Positions 53,672-64,000 of a stretch of DNA of 64,000 bases are shown here, piece by piece. A model generated the notes under the pieces. The model was not told the DNA's origin. It did not search any database and saw only the letters and a program-made list of their open reading frames with translations. The DNA lies in NCBI GenBank assembly GCA_035461385.1, contig DATHVI010000174.1:32259-96258 (forward strand). Direction: 5' to 3'. The translations under genes and the position numbers were made by a program. How positions within the stretch are numbered: the first letter of the stretch is position 1; every line of letters starts with the position of its first letter. Origin of the DNA: DATHVI01 sp035461385 (lineage in GTDB: Bacteria; Actinomycetota; Thermoleophilia; Solirubrobacterales; 70-9).

Positions 53672-53786
53672 CCCGTCCACCCTACCGCCCCTGGGACGCC
53701 CCCTGGGACCGCCGCTGCCCCTTGGGACCGCCGCTGCCGGGTGGCGCCGGCCGGTTCGGCCTCGCTCGCTCTCTAGGGTCTTCCCC

Positions 53787-55010
53787 GTGGACTACGAATC
53801 GGCGGCCCGCCGCAACCTCTTCCTCCTCGCCGCCGGCATGGCTGCGCTCTACGGGATGGTCGAGCTCGCGGTCGGGGTGGCGACGCTGACCTTCGAGGCC
53901 ACCGGCGGCTCGCGCTCGTTGGCCGGCTTCGCCCCGGCCGTGTTCGTCGGCTGCTCGGCGCTCGCCGCGGTCCCCGCCGGGCGGGCGATGGATCGAAGCG
54001 GGCGCCGGCCGATCCTGATCGCAGGGTTCGCAGTCGGCGCCGCCGGCTGCCTGCTCGCCGGGCTCGGGGTCTCAGCCGGCTCGCTCGCGGTCGCGATGCT
54101 CGGGTTCGCGCTCGCGGGCATCGCAGCGGGGACGGTGCTCCTGAGCCGGGCCGCCGGGGCTGACATGTTCCCGCCCGAGCGCCGCCCGCGCGCGATCGCG
54201 CTCGTGCTCTTCGGGGCGGTCTTCGGCGCCCTGCTCGGCCCGCTCGTCTTCGGGCCGCTGCTCGGTGACGGCCACGAGGGCCTCGACCTCGCGTGGGTCG
54301 GCGCCGCCGCGTTCATGCTCGTCGGGCTGGCGATCGCCTCCCGGCTGCGCCCCGACCCGCAGGAGATCGCTCGCGCGCTCGACGCCGGGCCGGGGGTGGC
54401 CGAGCCCTCCCCGGCCGAGGGCCTGAGACTGGTCCTCGGTCGCCCCGGCGTCGCCCCGGCGGTGGTCGCAATCCTCGCGGTCTGGGGCGCGATGATCGCG
54501 ATCATGGTCCTGACCGGGACGGCGATGGTCGACCACGGCCACCCCCACGGCTCGATCTTCCCGGTCCTCACCGCCCATTTCGTCGGCATGTTCGGGCTCT
54601 TCGCCGTCGTCGGGCCGGCGATCGAGCGGATCGGGCGGACGCCGGCGCTCGTCGGCGGGCTCGTCCTGCTCGCCGCATCCGCGGCGGCGCTCGTCGCCGC
54701 GATCGCCAGCGTCGCGCTCACCGCGCTGGCGCTGTTCGGCGTCGGCCTCGGCTGGAGCCTCGCATTCGTCGCCGCGACGGCGGAGCTCTCGGAGCGCTCG
54801 CGCCCCGCCGAGCGGGCGACGCTGATCGGGTTCTCCGACCTGCTCGGCGGGATCACCGGCGGGGCGCTGGCGATCGCCGGGGGGATCGGCCTCGAGCACG
54901 GCGGCCTCGCCGCCGTCGCGCTCGCCGCCGCCGCGCTGCCGCTCGCCGCGGCGGTGTGGATCGTGCGCGACGCGAAGCGGGCTCGGGCGTTCGCAGGCGC
55001 GCGGGCCTAG
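53787..55010 (+). CDS. MFS transporter
   Basis: 407 residues, 12 helices. GRAMDRSGRRPILIAG near 62-77 is the helix 2-3 motif. The C-terminal half has ERSRPAERATLIGFSDLLGGITGGALAIAGG. A drug or metabolite efflux role is likely. A TAGGGT box ends seven bases before GTG 53787 and there is no Shine-Dalgarno, so leaderless. It ends near the convergent substrate-binding lipoprotein gene (15-base gap). Confidence 0.88.
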   Translation: MDYESAARRNLFLLAAGMAALYGMVELAVGVATLTFEATGGSRSLAGFAPAVFVGCSALAAVPAGRAMDRSGRRPILIAGFAVGAAGCLLAGLGVSAGSLAVAMLGFALAGIAAGTVLLSRAAGADMFPPERRPRAIALVLFGAVFGALLGPLVFGPLLGDGHEGLDLAWVGAAAFMLVGLAIASRLRPDPQEIARALDAGPGVAEPSPAEGLRLVLGRPGVAPAVVAILAVWGAMIAIMVLTGTAMVDHGHPHGSIFPVLTAHFVGMFGLFAVVGPAIERIGRTPALVGGLVLLAASAAALVAAIASVALTALALFGVGLGWSLAFVAATAELSERSRPAERATLIGFSDLLGGITGGALAIAGGIGLEHGGLAAVALAAAALPLAAAVWIVRDAKRARAFAGARA

Positions 55011-55025
55011 CCGCGGCGTGCGGGC

Positions 55026-56003
55026 TCAGCGCAGTGTCGTCAGCCAGACCGACTGCAGCGAAGGCGCCCTGCCGCCGGAGTCGATCCCCCGCACCGAGCG
55101 CTCGATCCCACGCCAGCGACGCTCGCCCTGGGGCAGCGCGAGGACGAGCGGATCGGTCTGGAGGGCTGCGGTCTCCGCCGGGCCAAGGCCGTCCGCGACC
55201 TGGACGTCGCCGCCGGCGAGGAGCTCCGCCCGGCGGCTCGGCGCAAGCCCGGAGCGCAGCTCGACCTGCGCAAGCGCCGGCCCGAGGTCGAGCTCGCTCC
55301 CCCACCAGCTCGTGTTCCGGGCCAGCAGCAGCCGGCCCGCGTCGTGCTCGCGGAGCTCGAACGGCCCGGTGCCCGCGTCGTCGCCGTCGACCCGGCTGCG
55401 GCGGGCGGCAGGCCGGCCGCCGGCGAGCGCCCGCGGCGAGACGAGCCCGAGCCTCGGCGAGCCAAGCCGCTCGCCGAGGGCCGGGTCGGGCGCCGCGAGG
55501 ATGAACCGGAGCAGGTGCGGGCGCGGCGCGTCGGCAGCGGTGAGCGACGGCAGCAGCCGGCGGCCGGCGCGGCTCGCAAGCCAGCGATCGACGTTCTCCA
55601 GGACCGCGGTCGCGTTGAGGCGACTGCCGTCCTGGAACCGGACCCCTGGACGCAGCACCACCCTCCAGATCGTCGGGTCGCGGGTCGGTCGCGCGCGCAG
55701 CGCCAGGCCGCCTACCCCGGGCGAGTCCCCGAACGGGCCGGCGACCCGCTCGACCAGGGGCTCGAAGATCTGCCTGGTGACGACGCGCTCGGCGCGGGTG
55801 CGCGCGTACAGCGGGTCGACCTCCCGCGCCGGGCCGTCGAGCGCCCCGACCAACGTCCCGCCCTCCCCCGGCTCAGCGCCCCCGCCGCCGGCCGGAAGCC
55901 CGTCGTCGTCGCCGCAGCCCGCCACCAACGCAGCTGCGACCAGCGGCACGGCGAGCGGGCCGCGAAGCCGGCGGGCGGGGCCGGACGCCCCGCGGGCCCT
56001 CAG
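55026..56003 (-). CDS. ABC transporter substrate-binding lipoprotein (family 5, peptide/nickel type)
   Basis: About 325 residues. N-terminal lipoprotein signal, PLVAAALVAGCGDDD, the lipobox cysteine followed by an acidic spacer. The mature part matches SBP_bac_5: GALDGPAREVDPLYARTRAERVVTRQIFEPLVER, then DPTIWRVVLRPGVRFQDGSRLNATAVLENVDRWL, with an otherwise reduced C-terminal lobe. Usual members are about 500 residues, so it is shortened. Start is not certain: CTG 56003, overlapping the secG stop (CTGA), is the only codon that retains the signal peptide; the ATG at 56060 is inside secG. Confidence 0.75.
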   Translation of the reverse strand: MRARGASGPARRLRGPLAVPLVAAALVAGCGDDDGLPAGGGGAEPGEGGTLVGALDGPAREVDPLYARTRAERVVTRQIFEPLVERVAGPFGDSPGVGGLALRARPTRDPTIWRVVLRPGVRFQDGSRLNATAVLENVDRWLASRAGRRLLPSLTAADAPRPHLLRFILAAPDPALGERLGSPRLGLVSPRALAGGRPAARRSRVDGDDAGTGPFELREHDAGRLLLARNTSWWGSELDLGPALAQVELRSGLAPSRRAELLAGGDVQVADGLGPAETAALQTDPLVLALPQGERRWRGIERSVRGIDSGGRAPSLQSVWLTTLR

Positions 56004-56224
56004 AGCTTGAGCAGCGCGAACGTGTTGACGACGAACAGGATCGCGAAGAAGATCGTCCACCGGTCGAGGTTTCGCTCGACGAGCGAGCCACCGCCGACCG
56101 AGCTGCCCGCCTGGCCGATCCCGAACGCGCCCGAAAGCCCCGCGTCCTTGCCCGAGTGCAGGAGGACGAGGAAGATCAGGATCACCGAGATCAGCAGCTG
56201 GACGATCGTCAGGATCGATTCCAC
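56000..56224 (-). CDS. secG: preprotein translocase subunit SecG
   Basis: 74 residues with two transmembrane helices (about 3-23 and 53-72) separated by the conserved LHSGKDAGLSGAFGIGQAG loop. SecG helps SecYE move proteins across the membrane. The start is ATG 56224. The next gene overlaps its stop codon. Confidence 0.93.
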   Translation of the reverse strand: MESILTIVQLLISVILIFLVLLHSGKDAGLSGAFGIGQAGSSVGGGSLVERNLDRWTIFFAILFVVNTFALLKL

Positions 56225-56281
56225 GCGGCGGAGTGTAGAGCGTCGGACCCGAGCCGTACCCGGCCTGCTCGGCGCCCGAGA

Positions 56282-56593
56282 TCAGTCCCGGCTCTCCTCG
56301 CCCCCCGCCCCGTTCATCGACGGTTCCGCCCGGTCGAGCTGCTCGAGGACCTCGATCGCGTCACGCCGAAGCTCGGCGTCGGCGCGGCGCCAGTCGGCGT
56401 CGGAGAGCTTGCCCTGGGCGCGATCGAGCTCGGCGTCGCGGATCTGGCGATAGAGCGCCTCCTTGCGCGCCTCGAGCTCGGCGATGCGTGGATCCTCGGT
56501 CCGCGAGCCCCCGGAGTCTTTACCGCGTCGCAGCGGCGCGGTGACGACCCAGGCGAGCACGGCGACGATCGCAAGCGCGAGCACGATCTCCAT
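56282..56593 (-). CDS. CcmI-like membrane-anchored coiled-coil protein
   Basis: 103 residues from ATG 56593; a GTG at 56602 is an alternative. One transmembrane helix (2-20), then a basic linker, then ELEARKEALYRQIRDAELDRAQGKLSDADWRRADAELRRDAIEVLEQLDR (about 40-90), the N-terminal module of CcmI/CycH proteins. CcmI presents apocytochrome c to the heme lyase. A TATCGT box ends seven bases before the ATG. It sits near ccmE and ccmF. Confidence 0.7.
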   Translation of the reverse strand: MEIVLALAIVAVLAWVVTAPLRRGKDSGGSRTEDPRIAELEARKEALYRQIRDAELDRAQGKLSDADWRRADAELRRDAIEVLEQLDRAEPSMNGAGGEESRD

Positions 56594-56722
56594 CACCGCC
56601 ACGATAGCCCGCTCGCCGCGCCCTCGGCGCAGCTCGAAAACCCGAGGCGATCCGGAGCCGGCCCGAGGTTCGCGATCGCGTGCGCCTCCGCACCCGGTCG
56701 CGAAAACCCGGCGCCGGAGCGG

Positions 56723-58924
<2,202 letters not shown>

Positions 58925-58936
58925 CGGGCGGGTTCC

Positions 58937-59362
58937 TCAGTCCTCGATGATCACGTGGTCGGGGTCTGCCTCGGCCTCCTCCTGGAACTTCGACGGGCAC
59001 TTCGTGATCAGGCTGTCGCGCTCGGCGACGAAGACCCCGTCGGCCACCGTGCCGCTGACGATCACCTCGCGCCCCTCGCGGAACGGGTCCGGGACGTGCC
59101 CCTCGTAGCGGACCGGGATCGTCGCCTCGGGGTCCTCGCGGTCGGAGAGCTCGAATCGAAGCTCGGGATGGTCGCGCTCGACCGAGCCGTCTACGACCTT
59201 GCCGGTGAGCTCGTAGCTGCCGCCGGAGACGCCGACCAGGTCGGAGGGCTCGCGCGCCTCGCTCGAGGCGCTGAACGAGACGTAGACGAGGGCAGCGGCG
59301 AGGAGCACGGCCGAGCCGAGCGCGATCACGAGCCGGATCTGGCGCTTGCGAGCAGGGTCCAT
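58937..59362 (-). CDS. ccmE: cytochrome c maturation heme chaperone CcmE, CxxxY-like variant
   Basis: 141 residues. Membrane anchor (9-29), then the OB-fold. The heme-binding residue of E. coli CcmE is a histidine; here the site is LITKCPSKFQEE, i.e. C122 with F126 four residues on. Archaeal and Desulfovibrio proteins have CxxxY, so this is a CxxxF form. It carries heme from CcmC to CcmF. Start ATG 59362. Confidence 0.88.
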   Translation of the reverse strand: MDPARKRQIRLVIALGSAVLLAAALVYVSFSASSEAREPSDLVGVSGGSYELTGKVVDGSVERDHPELRFELSDREDPEATIPVRYEGHVPDPFREGREVIVSGTVADGVFVAERDSLITKCPSKFQEEAEADPDHVIIED

Positions 59363-59477
59363 CGGGACCCGGCCATTATCGCAACCCCGGGATCGCATCT
59401 TCCGGGCCGACCTCCCCGCGAGGCCGATCGCGGCGGCGACGGAACGAGCCCGGCCGCGGACCCGTAGGATCGGCCTC

Positions 59478-60188
59478 GTGAACGATTCACCGGTCCTCCT
59501 GATCACCGGCGCGTCGACGGGGATCGGCGCCGCGACCGCCCGCGCCGCAGCGGATGCGGGCTACCGCCTCGTGCTCGGCGCGCGCGGCGAGGAGCGCCTG
59601 CGGGCTCTTGCCGAGGAGCTCGGGGGCCCCGACCGGGCGATCGCCCAACGCTGCGACGTCACCGAGTGGGAGGACAACCAGCGCCTCGTCGAAGCGGGGA
59701 TCGACGCGTTCGGCGCCGTCGACGCCGTGTTCGCAAACGCCGGCTTCGGCGCCGCGCGCGGCTTCCTCGCCGAGACGGTCGAGCATTGGCGCTCGATGGT
59801 GCTGACGAACGTGCTCGGCGTCGCGCTGACGATTCGGGCCTCCCTCCCGCACCTGCTCGAGCGGGGCACCGGGCACTTCCTGCTTACCGGGTCGGTCGCC
59901 GGCCGGCGAGCGCTCCCGGGGTCGCTGTACTCGGCGACGAAGTGGTCGGTGACCGCGATCGGCGAGGCCCTGCGGCAGGAGCTCCGCCGGATGCACGAGA
60001 ACCACGCGATCCGGGTGACGCTAATCGAGCCCGGGTTGACCGACACGCCGTTCTTCGACTCTCCGCTCGACCCCGAGGTCTCACTCCAGGCCGATGACAT
60101 CGCGCGCGCGGTCGTCTACGCGCTGACCCAGCCGGCGCACGTCGACGTCAACGAGATCCTGATCCGGCCGGTGGCCCAGTCGAACTGA
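59478..60188 (+). CDS. short-chain dehydrogenase/reductase
   Basis: 236 residues, classical SDR. TGASTGIG (10-17) binds NAD(P), NAG (86-88) is structural, and S138, Y150 and K154 form the catalytic set (GSVAG; YSATK). It reduces a ketone or oxidises an alcohol; substrate unknown. TAGGAT ends seven bases before GTG 59478; leaderless. It is followed by the OsmC gene, 5-base gap. Confidence 0.92.
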   Translation: MNDSPVLLITGASTGIGAATARAAADAGYRLVLGARGEERLRALAEELGGPDRAIAQRCDVTEWEDNQRLVEAGIDAFGAVDAVFANAGFGAARGFLAETVEHWRSMVLTNVLGVALTIRASLPHLLERGTGHFLLTGSVAGRRALPGSLYSATKWSVTAIGEALRQELRRMHENHAIRVTLIEPGLTDTPFFDSPLDPEVSLQADDIARAVVYALTQPAHVDVNEILIRPVAQSN

Positions 60189-60193
60189 CCGCG

Positions 60194-60685
60194 ATGGACC
60201 TGCGCGAGCACCAGCGGCCGATCAAGGACCGCTACCGCGAGGAGCCGGACGCGGCGCGAATCACGCTCACCGCGCGCGCCGGGCAGGGCGACGCACCGGT
60301 CGCGTGCTCGGTCGGAACCGGGGCGGCGATCCGCGAGGCCCAGGCGCACCTCGGGGTCGGCGGGCCGGGCACGGCCGCCTGCTCGGGCGACCTGCTGCTC
60401 GAGGCGCTCGCGGCCTGCGCGCAGATCACCTGCCAGATGGTCGCCGCGGCGACCGGGGTCGAGGTCGAGGGGATCGAGGTCGTCGCCGAGGGCGACATCG
60501 ACCTCCGGGGGACGCTCGGGGTTTCGCGCGATGCCCCGGTCGGATTCGAGTCGATCAGGCTGCGCCTGGAGATCGACGCCCCCGCGGCCAGCGAGGAGGA
60601 GGTCGCCGCGCTGCGCGAGCGGACCGAGCGCTACTGCACGGTCCTGCAGACGCTCCGTACCCCGCCCCCGATCGAGAGCGCCTGA
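60194..60685 (+). CDS. OsmC-family peroxidase-like protein
   Basis: 163 residues. OsmC fold with C75 and C80 in LAACAQITC and a second site near 146 (RYCTVLQTL). OsmC enzymes reduce organic hydroperoxides using two cysteines. The gene sits 5 bases after the SDR, in the same operon. Confidence 0.85.
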   Translation: MDLREHQRPIKDRYREEPDAARITLTARAGQGDAPVACSVGTGAAIREAQAHLGVGGPGTAACSGDLLLEALAACAQITCQMVAAATGVEVEGIEVVAEGDIDLRGTLGVSRDAPVGFESIRLRLEIDAPAASEEEVAALRERTERYCTVLQTLRTPPPIESA

Positions 60686-60763
60686 AGCCGGCGCGGTAAC
60701 CCCCGGTTCCAGCCGATCTGCGGCAGGTGCGGTAGCCCCGCCGCCACGGACTAGGCTCCGGTC

Positions 60764-62185
60764 ATGGCCCTGAGCAGGGTTCCGACAGCCGCGGCCTCCC
60801 CGGAACGGCTGCGGCCGCTGGTCGGCGAGCGCTACCCCGAGCTCGTCGAAGGCATCGGCCGCGCTCGGGAGGTGATCGGCGATCGCGTCGTCTGGCAGGT
60901 GAACTCGACCGCGATCGGCGGCGGCGTCGCCGAGCTGCTGACCGGGCTCCTGCCGTACGCCCGCGGGGCGGGGATCGACGCCCGCTGGCTGGTGATCGAC
61001 GGCAGCGCGGAGTTCTTCCGGCTGACGAAGCGGATCCACAACATGCTCCACGGCGCCGCGGGCGACGGCGACGGCCTGAGCGCCGCCGACCGCACTCTCT
61101 ACCGCGACGTCCTGCGCGCGCACGGGCACGAGCTCGCAGAGCTCGTCTGCCCGGGTGACATCGTCATGCTCCACGACCCGCAGACCGCGGGGCTGAACGC
61201 CGCCGTCCGGTCGGCGGGGGCGCGGACGATCTGGCGCTGCCACGTCGGAGTCGACGCTCCTAACGACCACGCGCGGGCCGCGTGGGACTTCCTCCGCCCC
61301 GAGATCGAGGCGGCCGAGGCGCTCGTGTTCTCGATGGCTCAGTTCGTCTGGGAGGGCCTCGAAGGACGCCGGCTGCGGGTGATCCCGCCCTCGATTGAGG
61401 CGCTCTCGCCCAAGAACCAGGAGCTCGACCCCGGCGCGATCGAGGCGATCCTCGTCGCCGCCGGCCTCTCGAGCGGGCCGGCGCGCGGGATCGCGGCGTT
61501 CACCCGTCGTGACGGCACCCCGAGCCGGGTCGACCGCCGGGCGCGGGCCTGGCAGGACCGGCCGCTGCGCCCGCGCGATCCGCTCGTCACCCAGGTATCG
61601 CGCTGGGATCGGCTCAAGGACCCTGCTGGAGTGCTCACGGCTTTCGCCCGGCACACCCGCCGCGATCCCGGCGGGCACCTGCTGCTCGCCGGGCCGGACA
61701 CGGCCGCCGTCGCCGACGATCCGGAGGGCGCCGAGGTCCTGGCCGAGATCACGGCGATGCGCGACTCGCTCCCCGACGAGGTGCGCAGACGCGTCCACCT
61801 GGCGGCGCTCCCGATGGACGACCCGGAGGAGAACGCGGCAATCGTCAACGCGATCCAGCGACGCTCGAGCGTGGTCGCGCAGAAGAGCCTCGCCGAGGGG
61901 TTCGGGCTCACCGTTGCCGAGGCGATGTGGAAGGGCGCCGCGGTGATCGCGAGCCGGCTCGGCGGGATCAAGGACCAGGTGATCGACGGCGAGACCGGGA
62001 TCCTCGTCGAGCCGACCGACCTCGAGGCGTTCGGCGACGCGGTCGACCGGCTCCTCGCCGACCACCGGTACGCGACCGAGCTCGGCACCCGGGCACGCGA
62101 GCGGGTGCGCAGCAACTACCTCGCCGACCGGCACCTGCTCCAGTACCTCGAGTTGATCGCCGAACTGCTCGACGCCGAGGGCTGA
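60764..62185 (+). CDS. treT: GT4 glycosyltransferase, trehalose synthase (TreT) type
   Basis: 473 residues. VVWQVNSTAIGGGVAELLTGLLPYARGAGIDARWLVIDG and CPGDIVMLHDPQTAGL are typical of TreT, which makes trehalose from NDP-glucose and glucose. EGFGLTVAEAMWKG (near 382-395) is the GT4 nucleotide-sugar motif. TAGGCT ends six bases before ATG 60764, so leaderless. Trehalose would serve as osmoprotectant or reserve. Confidence 0.88.
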   Translation: MALSRVPTAAASPERLRPLVGERYPELVEGIGRAREVIGDRVVWQVNSTAIGGGVAELLTGLLPYARGAGIDARWLVIDGSAEFFRLTKRIHNMLHGAAGDGDGLSAADRTLYRDVLRAHGHELAELVCPGDIVMLHDPQTAGLNAAVRSAGARTIWRCHVGVDAPNDHARAAWDFLRPEIEAAEALVFSMAQFVWEGLEGRRLRVIPPSIEALSPKNQELDPGAIEAILVAAGLSSGPARGIAAFTRRDGTPSRVDRRARAWQDRPLRPRDPLVTQVSRWDRLKDPAGVLTAFARHTRRDPGGHLLLAGPDTAAVADDPEGAEVLAEITAMRDSLPDEVRRRVHLAALPMDDPEENAAIVNAIQRRSSVVAQKSLAEGFGLTVAEAMWKGAAVIASRLGGIKDQVIDGETGILVEPTDLEAFGDAVDRLLADHRYATELGTRARERVRSNYLADRHLLQYLELIAELLDAEG

Positions 62186-62216
62186 CGCCGAGGCCGGATC
62201 CGGGGACGACTTGGCC

Positions 62217-62879
62217 GTGAGCACCGGCGACGTACACCGCCCGATCTTCGCCCGTTTTTACCGGCGCCTGAGCCCGCTGATCGAGCGCGAGGTCGGCAGC
62301 CTGCGCGACGAGCTGCTGAGCGGGCTCTCAGGACGCGTCGTCGAGATCGGAGCCGGCACCGGAGCCTGCTTCGCGCACTACCCGCCGACCGTCGACGAGG
62401 TGGTCGCGATCGAGCCGGAGCCCTACCTTCGCCGGCACGCGGAGCGGGCGGCGCGGGCGGCGGACGGGGCCGCGGTTTCGGTCAGCGTCCGCGGCGGGCT
62501 CGCCGACACGCTGCCGCTCGACGACGACAGCTTCGACGCAGCAGTCGCGAGCCTCGTCCTCTGCACCGTCCCCGACCAGGCGCGCGCGCTCGCCGAGCTG
62601 CGGCGAGTGCTGGTCCCCGGGGGCGAGCTTCGGTTCCTCGAGCACGTCCGCGCCGACGGCGGGCCGAAGGCGCGCGTCCAGGCGCTCGCCGACCGCAGCG
62701 GCGTCTGGCCGTGGCTCGCCGGCGGCTGCCACTGCTCGCGCGACACGGTCGCCGCGATCGTCGCGGCCGGGTTCGAGGTCGAGGCGGTTCGCGGCTTCGA
62801 CCTCGGGCCCTCATGGGGGCTCACGGCCCCGCACCTGATCGGCGTCGCCCGGGCGCCCGGATCACGCGCGGCCGCGTAG
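62217..62879 (+). CDS. class I SAM-dependent methyltransferase
   Basis: 220 residues. Motif I VVEIGAGTGACFAHYP (about 39-54), post-motif VAIEPEPYLRRHAER and the later DDSFDAAVASLVLCTVPDQARALAELRRVLVPGGELRFLEHV are classical. It resembles phospholipid or small-molecule methyltransferases. GTG 62217 was used; TTG 62211 is possible. It lies 31 bases after TreT. Confidence 0.87.
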   Translation: MSTGDVHRPIFARFYRRLSPLIEREVGSLRDELLSGLSGRVVEIGAGTGACFAHYPPTVDEVVAIEPEPYLRRHAERAARAADGAAVSVSVRGGLADTLPLDDDSFDAAVASLVLCTVPDQARALAELRRVLVPGGELRFLEHVRADGGPKARVQALADRSGVWPWLAGGCHCSRDTVAAIVAAGFEVEAVRGFDLGPSWGLTAPHLIGVARAPGSRAAA

Positions 62880-62903
62880 CGACCGCGAATCCCGGCGAGG
62901 CGG

Positions 62904-62937
62904 GGCGGATCTCGTCGCCTCGGCGACGAGATCCGCC
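62904..62937. terminator. bidirectional terminator
   Basis: A perfect 15-bp stem (GGCGGATCTCGTCGC / GCGACGAGATCCGCC) with a 4-nt loop between convergent genes. Confidence 0.75.
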
Positions 62938-62961
62938 TCGCGTGAGTCGCTTTCCCGTGGG

Positions 62962-64000
62962 CTAGCTCCGGGCCGGCTGCGGCTCGGGCTCGCGCTCGAG
63001 GTCGAGCGAGGGCAGCGCCCGGTCGAGCCACCCCGGCAGCCACCAGTTGTTGCGGCCGAGGAGCTGCATCACCGCAGGGACGAGGACCATCCGGACGATG
63101 CTCGCGTCGATCGCGATCGCGGCCGCCATCCCGAGGCCCATCTGCTTGAGGAAGACCTCGGAGCTGAACATGAAGCCGCTGAACACGGCGACCATGATCG
63201 CCGCCGCCGCGGTGATCACCCGGGCCGTCTTCGCCAGCCCCGCGGTGACCGCGCGCGCCGAGTCGCCGTGGTTCAGGTACTCCTCGCGCACCCGCGAGAG
63301 CAGGAACACCTCGTAGTCCATCGACAGCCCGAACAGGACCGCGAACATCATCACCGGGATGAACGGGGCCACCGGGACCTCAGTGTCGATCCCGATCAAC
63401 TCGCCCAGGAACCCGCCCTGCGAGGCGAGCGCGACGATCCCGTACGCGGCCCCGACCGAGAGCAGGTTGACGATCCCGGCCTTGATCGCGATCACCGGCG
63501 CCCGGAACGCGATCAGCAGGAGCAGCAGCGAGATCAGCAGTACGCCGCCGATGAACACCGGGAGGCGGGCCGCCATCAGGTCGCTCTGGTCGATGAACGA
63601 GGCGGTGAGGCCGCCGATGTGCGCCTCGACGCCGGTGTCGGCGAGCGCCGCCGGGAGGACGTCGTCACGAAGCGTGTGGACGAGCTCCTCGCTCTCGGGA
63701 TCCTGGGCGGAGCTCGCCGGGACCACGGTCAGCAGCGCCGCCTCGCCGTCCGGGCTCGGCACCGGCTCGCCGACGAAGGCGACGCCCTCGGTGCCGCGGA
63801 TCTCGCCGGCTGCCCCGGCGAGCGCCTCGGCGCTGCCCGAGCCCTCGCCGGCGAGCAGCAGCGGCCCCATCGATCCCTCGCCGAAGCCCTCGCTCGCGAG
63901 CTCGTAGGCCTCGCGGGTCGTCGTCCCCTCCGGGTCGGAGCCGACGTCGGGGAACCCGAGCCGCATCCCGAGCAGCGGCGCAGCGAGCGCGAGCAGGACC
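62962..64000 (-). CDS. MMPL-family transporter, 5' end outside the window
   Basis: At least 346 residues of the C-terminal half. Transmembrane helices (VFIGGVLLISLLLLLIAFRAP; VNLLSVGAAYGIVAL; VAPFIPVMMFAVLFGLSMDYEVFLLSRVREEY) and the end VMQLLGRNNWWLPGWLDRALPSL are typical. The SMDYEVFLL signature of this family carries the proton-relay residues. It probably exports a lipid or drug. The first part lies beyond position 64000; an ATG at 63966 is internal. Confidence 0.9.
   Translation of the reverse strand, partial: VLLALAAPLLGMRLGFPDVGSDPEGTTTREAYELASEGFGEGSMGPLLLAGEGSGSAEALAGAAGEIRGTEGVAFVGEPVPSPDGEAALLTVVPASSAQDPESEELVHTLRDDVLPAALADTGVEAHIGGLTASFIDQSDLMAARLPVFIGGVLLISLLLLLIAFRAPVIAIKAGIVNLLSVGAAYGIVALASQGGFLGELIGIDTEVPVAPFIPVMMFAVLFGLSMDYEVFLLSRVREEYLNHGDSARAVTAGLAKTARVITAAAAIMVAVFSGFMFSSEVFLKQMGLGMAAAIAIDASIVRMVLVPAVMQLLGRNNWWLPGWLDRALPSLDLEREPEPQPARS

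Overview
The window is high-GC DNA with GC-biased third codon positions. It reads as the chromosome of a free-living, probably aerobic actinobacterium. The gene set (CSLREA-type and ELWxxDGT-repeat exported proteins, HxlR regulators, an Rv2578c-type radical SAM gene with an actinobacterial LexA box, a c-di-AMP leader before a cell-wall gene, GTP-type PEP carboxykinase) and many apparently leaderless genes suggest Actinomycetota, perhaps class Thermoleophilia; that placement is inference. It looks like ordinary chromosome apart from one small tRNA-linked insertion.

Layout. 1-10.1 kb: acyl-CoA and organic-acid enzymes (MaoC hydratase, acyl-CoA dehydrogenase, CitE/malyl-CoA-lyase family protein), a winged-helix AlkZ/YcaQ-like protein, a glycosyltransferase, an amine oxidase and PEP carboxykinase. 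10.3-18.1 kb: a three-gene unit of succinyl-CoA-synthetase-like beta and alpha subunits plus a FixX-type ferredoxin, then two AMP-forming acyl-CoA synthetases, a hotdog thioesterase-like gene and a frameshifted ybaK. 18.2-24.8 kb: MFS exporter, SOS-type radical SAM gene with an internal 11-nt insertion, two HtrA-type proteases in tandem, and an HxlR regulator with an mhqO/mhqD-like pair that shares an operator motif. 24.8-37.8 kb: class III PLP enzyme, two exported repeat proteins with clear sigma-70 promoters, cupin, AAA ATPase, AI-2E-type transporter, ACT protein, YyaL protein, glutamine synthetase and an AhpD-like protein without its cysteines. 37.8-45.8 kb: RlpA-like protein under a ydaO (c-di-AMP) riboswitch, a secreted PQQ-type sugar dehydrogenase, RNase P RNA and a molybdopterin oxidoreductase. 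45.8-50 kb: DASS transporter, lexA with LexA box, and tRNA-Leu(GAG) whose 3' end is duplicated 1.1 kb away, flanking a small island with an IS256 remnant. 50-64 kb: PAS/zinc-ribbon protein, LysR regulator beside a candidate small RNA, DsbA-like protein, MFS, SecG, cytochrome c maturation genes (CcmE, CcmF, a CcmI-like protein), SDR, OsmC, TreT-like glycosyltransferase, methyltransferase and the 3' part of an MMPL gene.

How it works together: acetyl-CoA synthetase, the second acyl-CoA ligase, the SucCD-like pair, the MaoC/FadE/CitE set and PEPCK fit growth on acetate and other short acids with gluconeogenesis. Stress functions recur: SOS (lexA and radical SAM), electrophile/quinone (HxlR and mhqO/mhqD), OsmC, HtrA. 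At least ten genes carry a TAnnnT box 6-10 nt before the start codon, so leaderless mRNAs seem common. Three genes are broken by frame changes (radical SAM 20.2 kb, ybaK 15.9 kb, a small gene at 53.5 kb). Nothing resembling a CRISPR array, prophage or biosynthetic cluster was seen.
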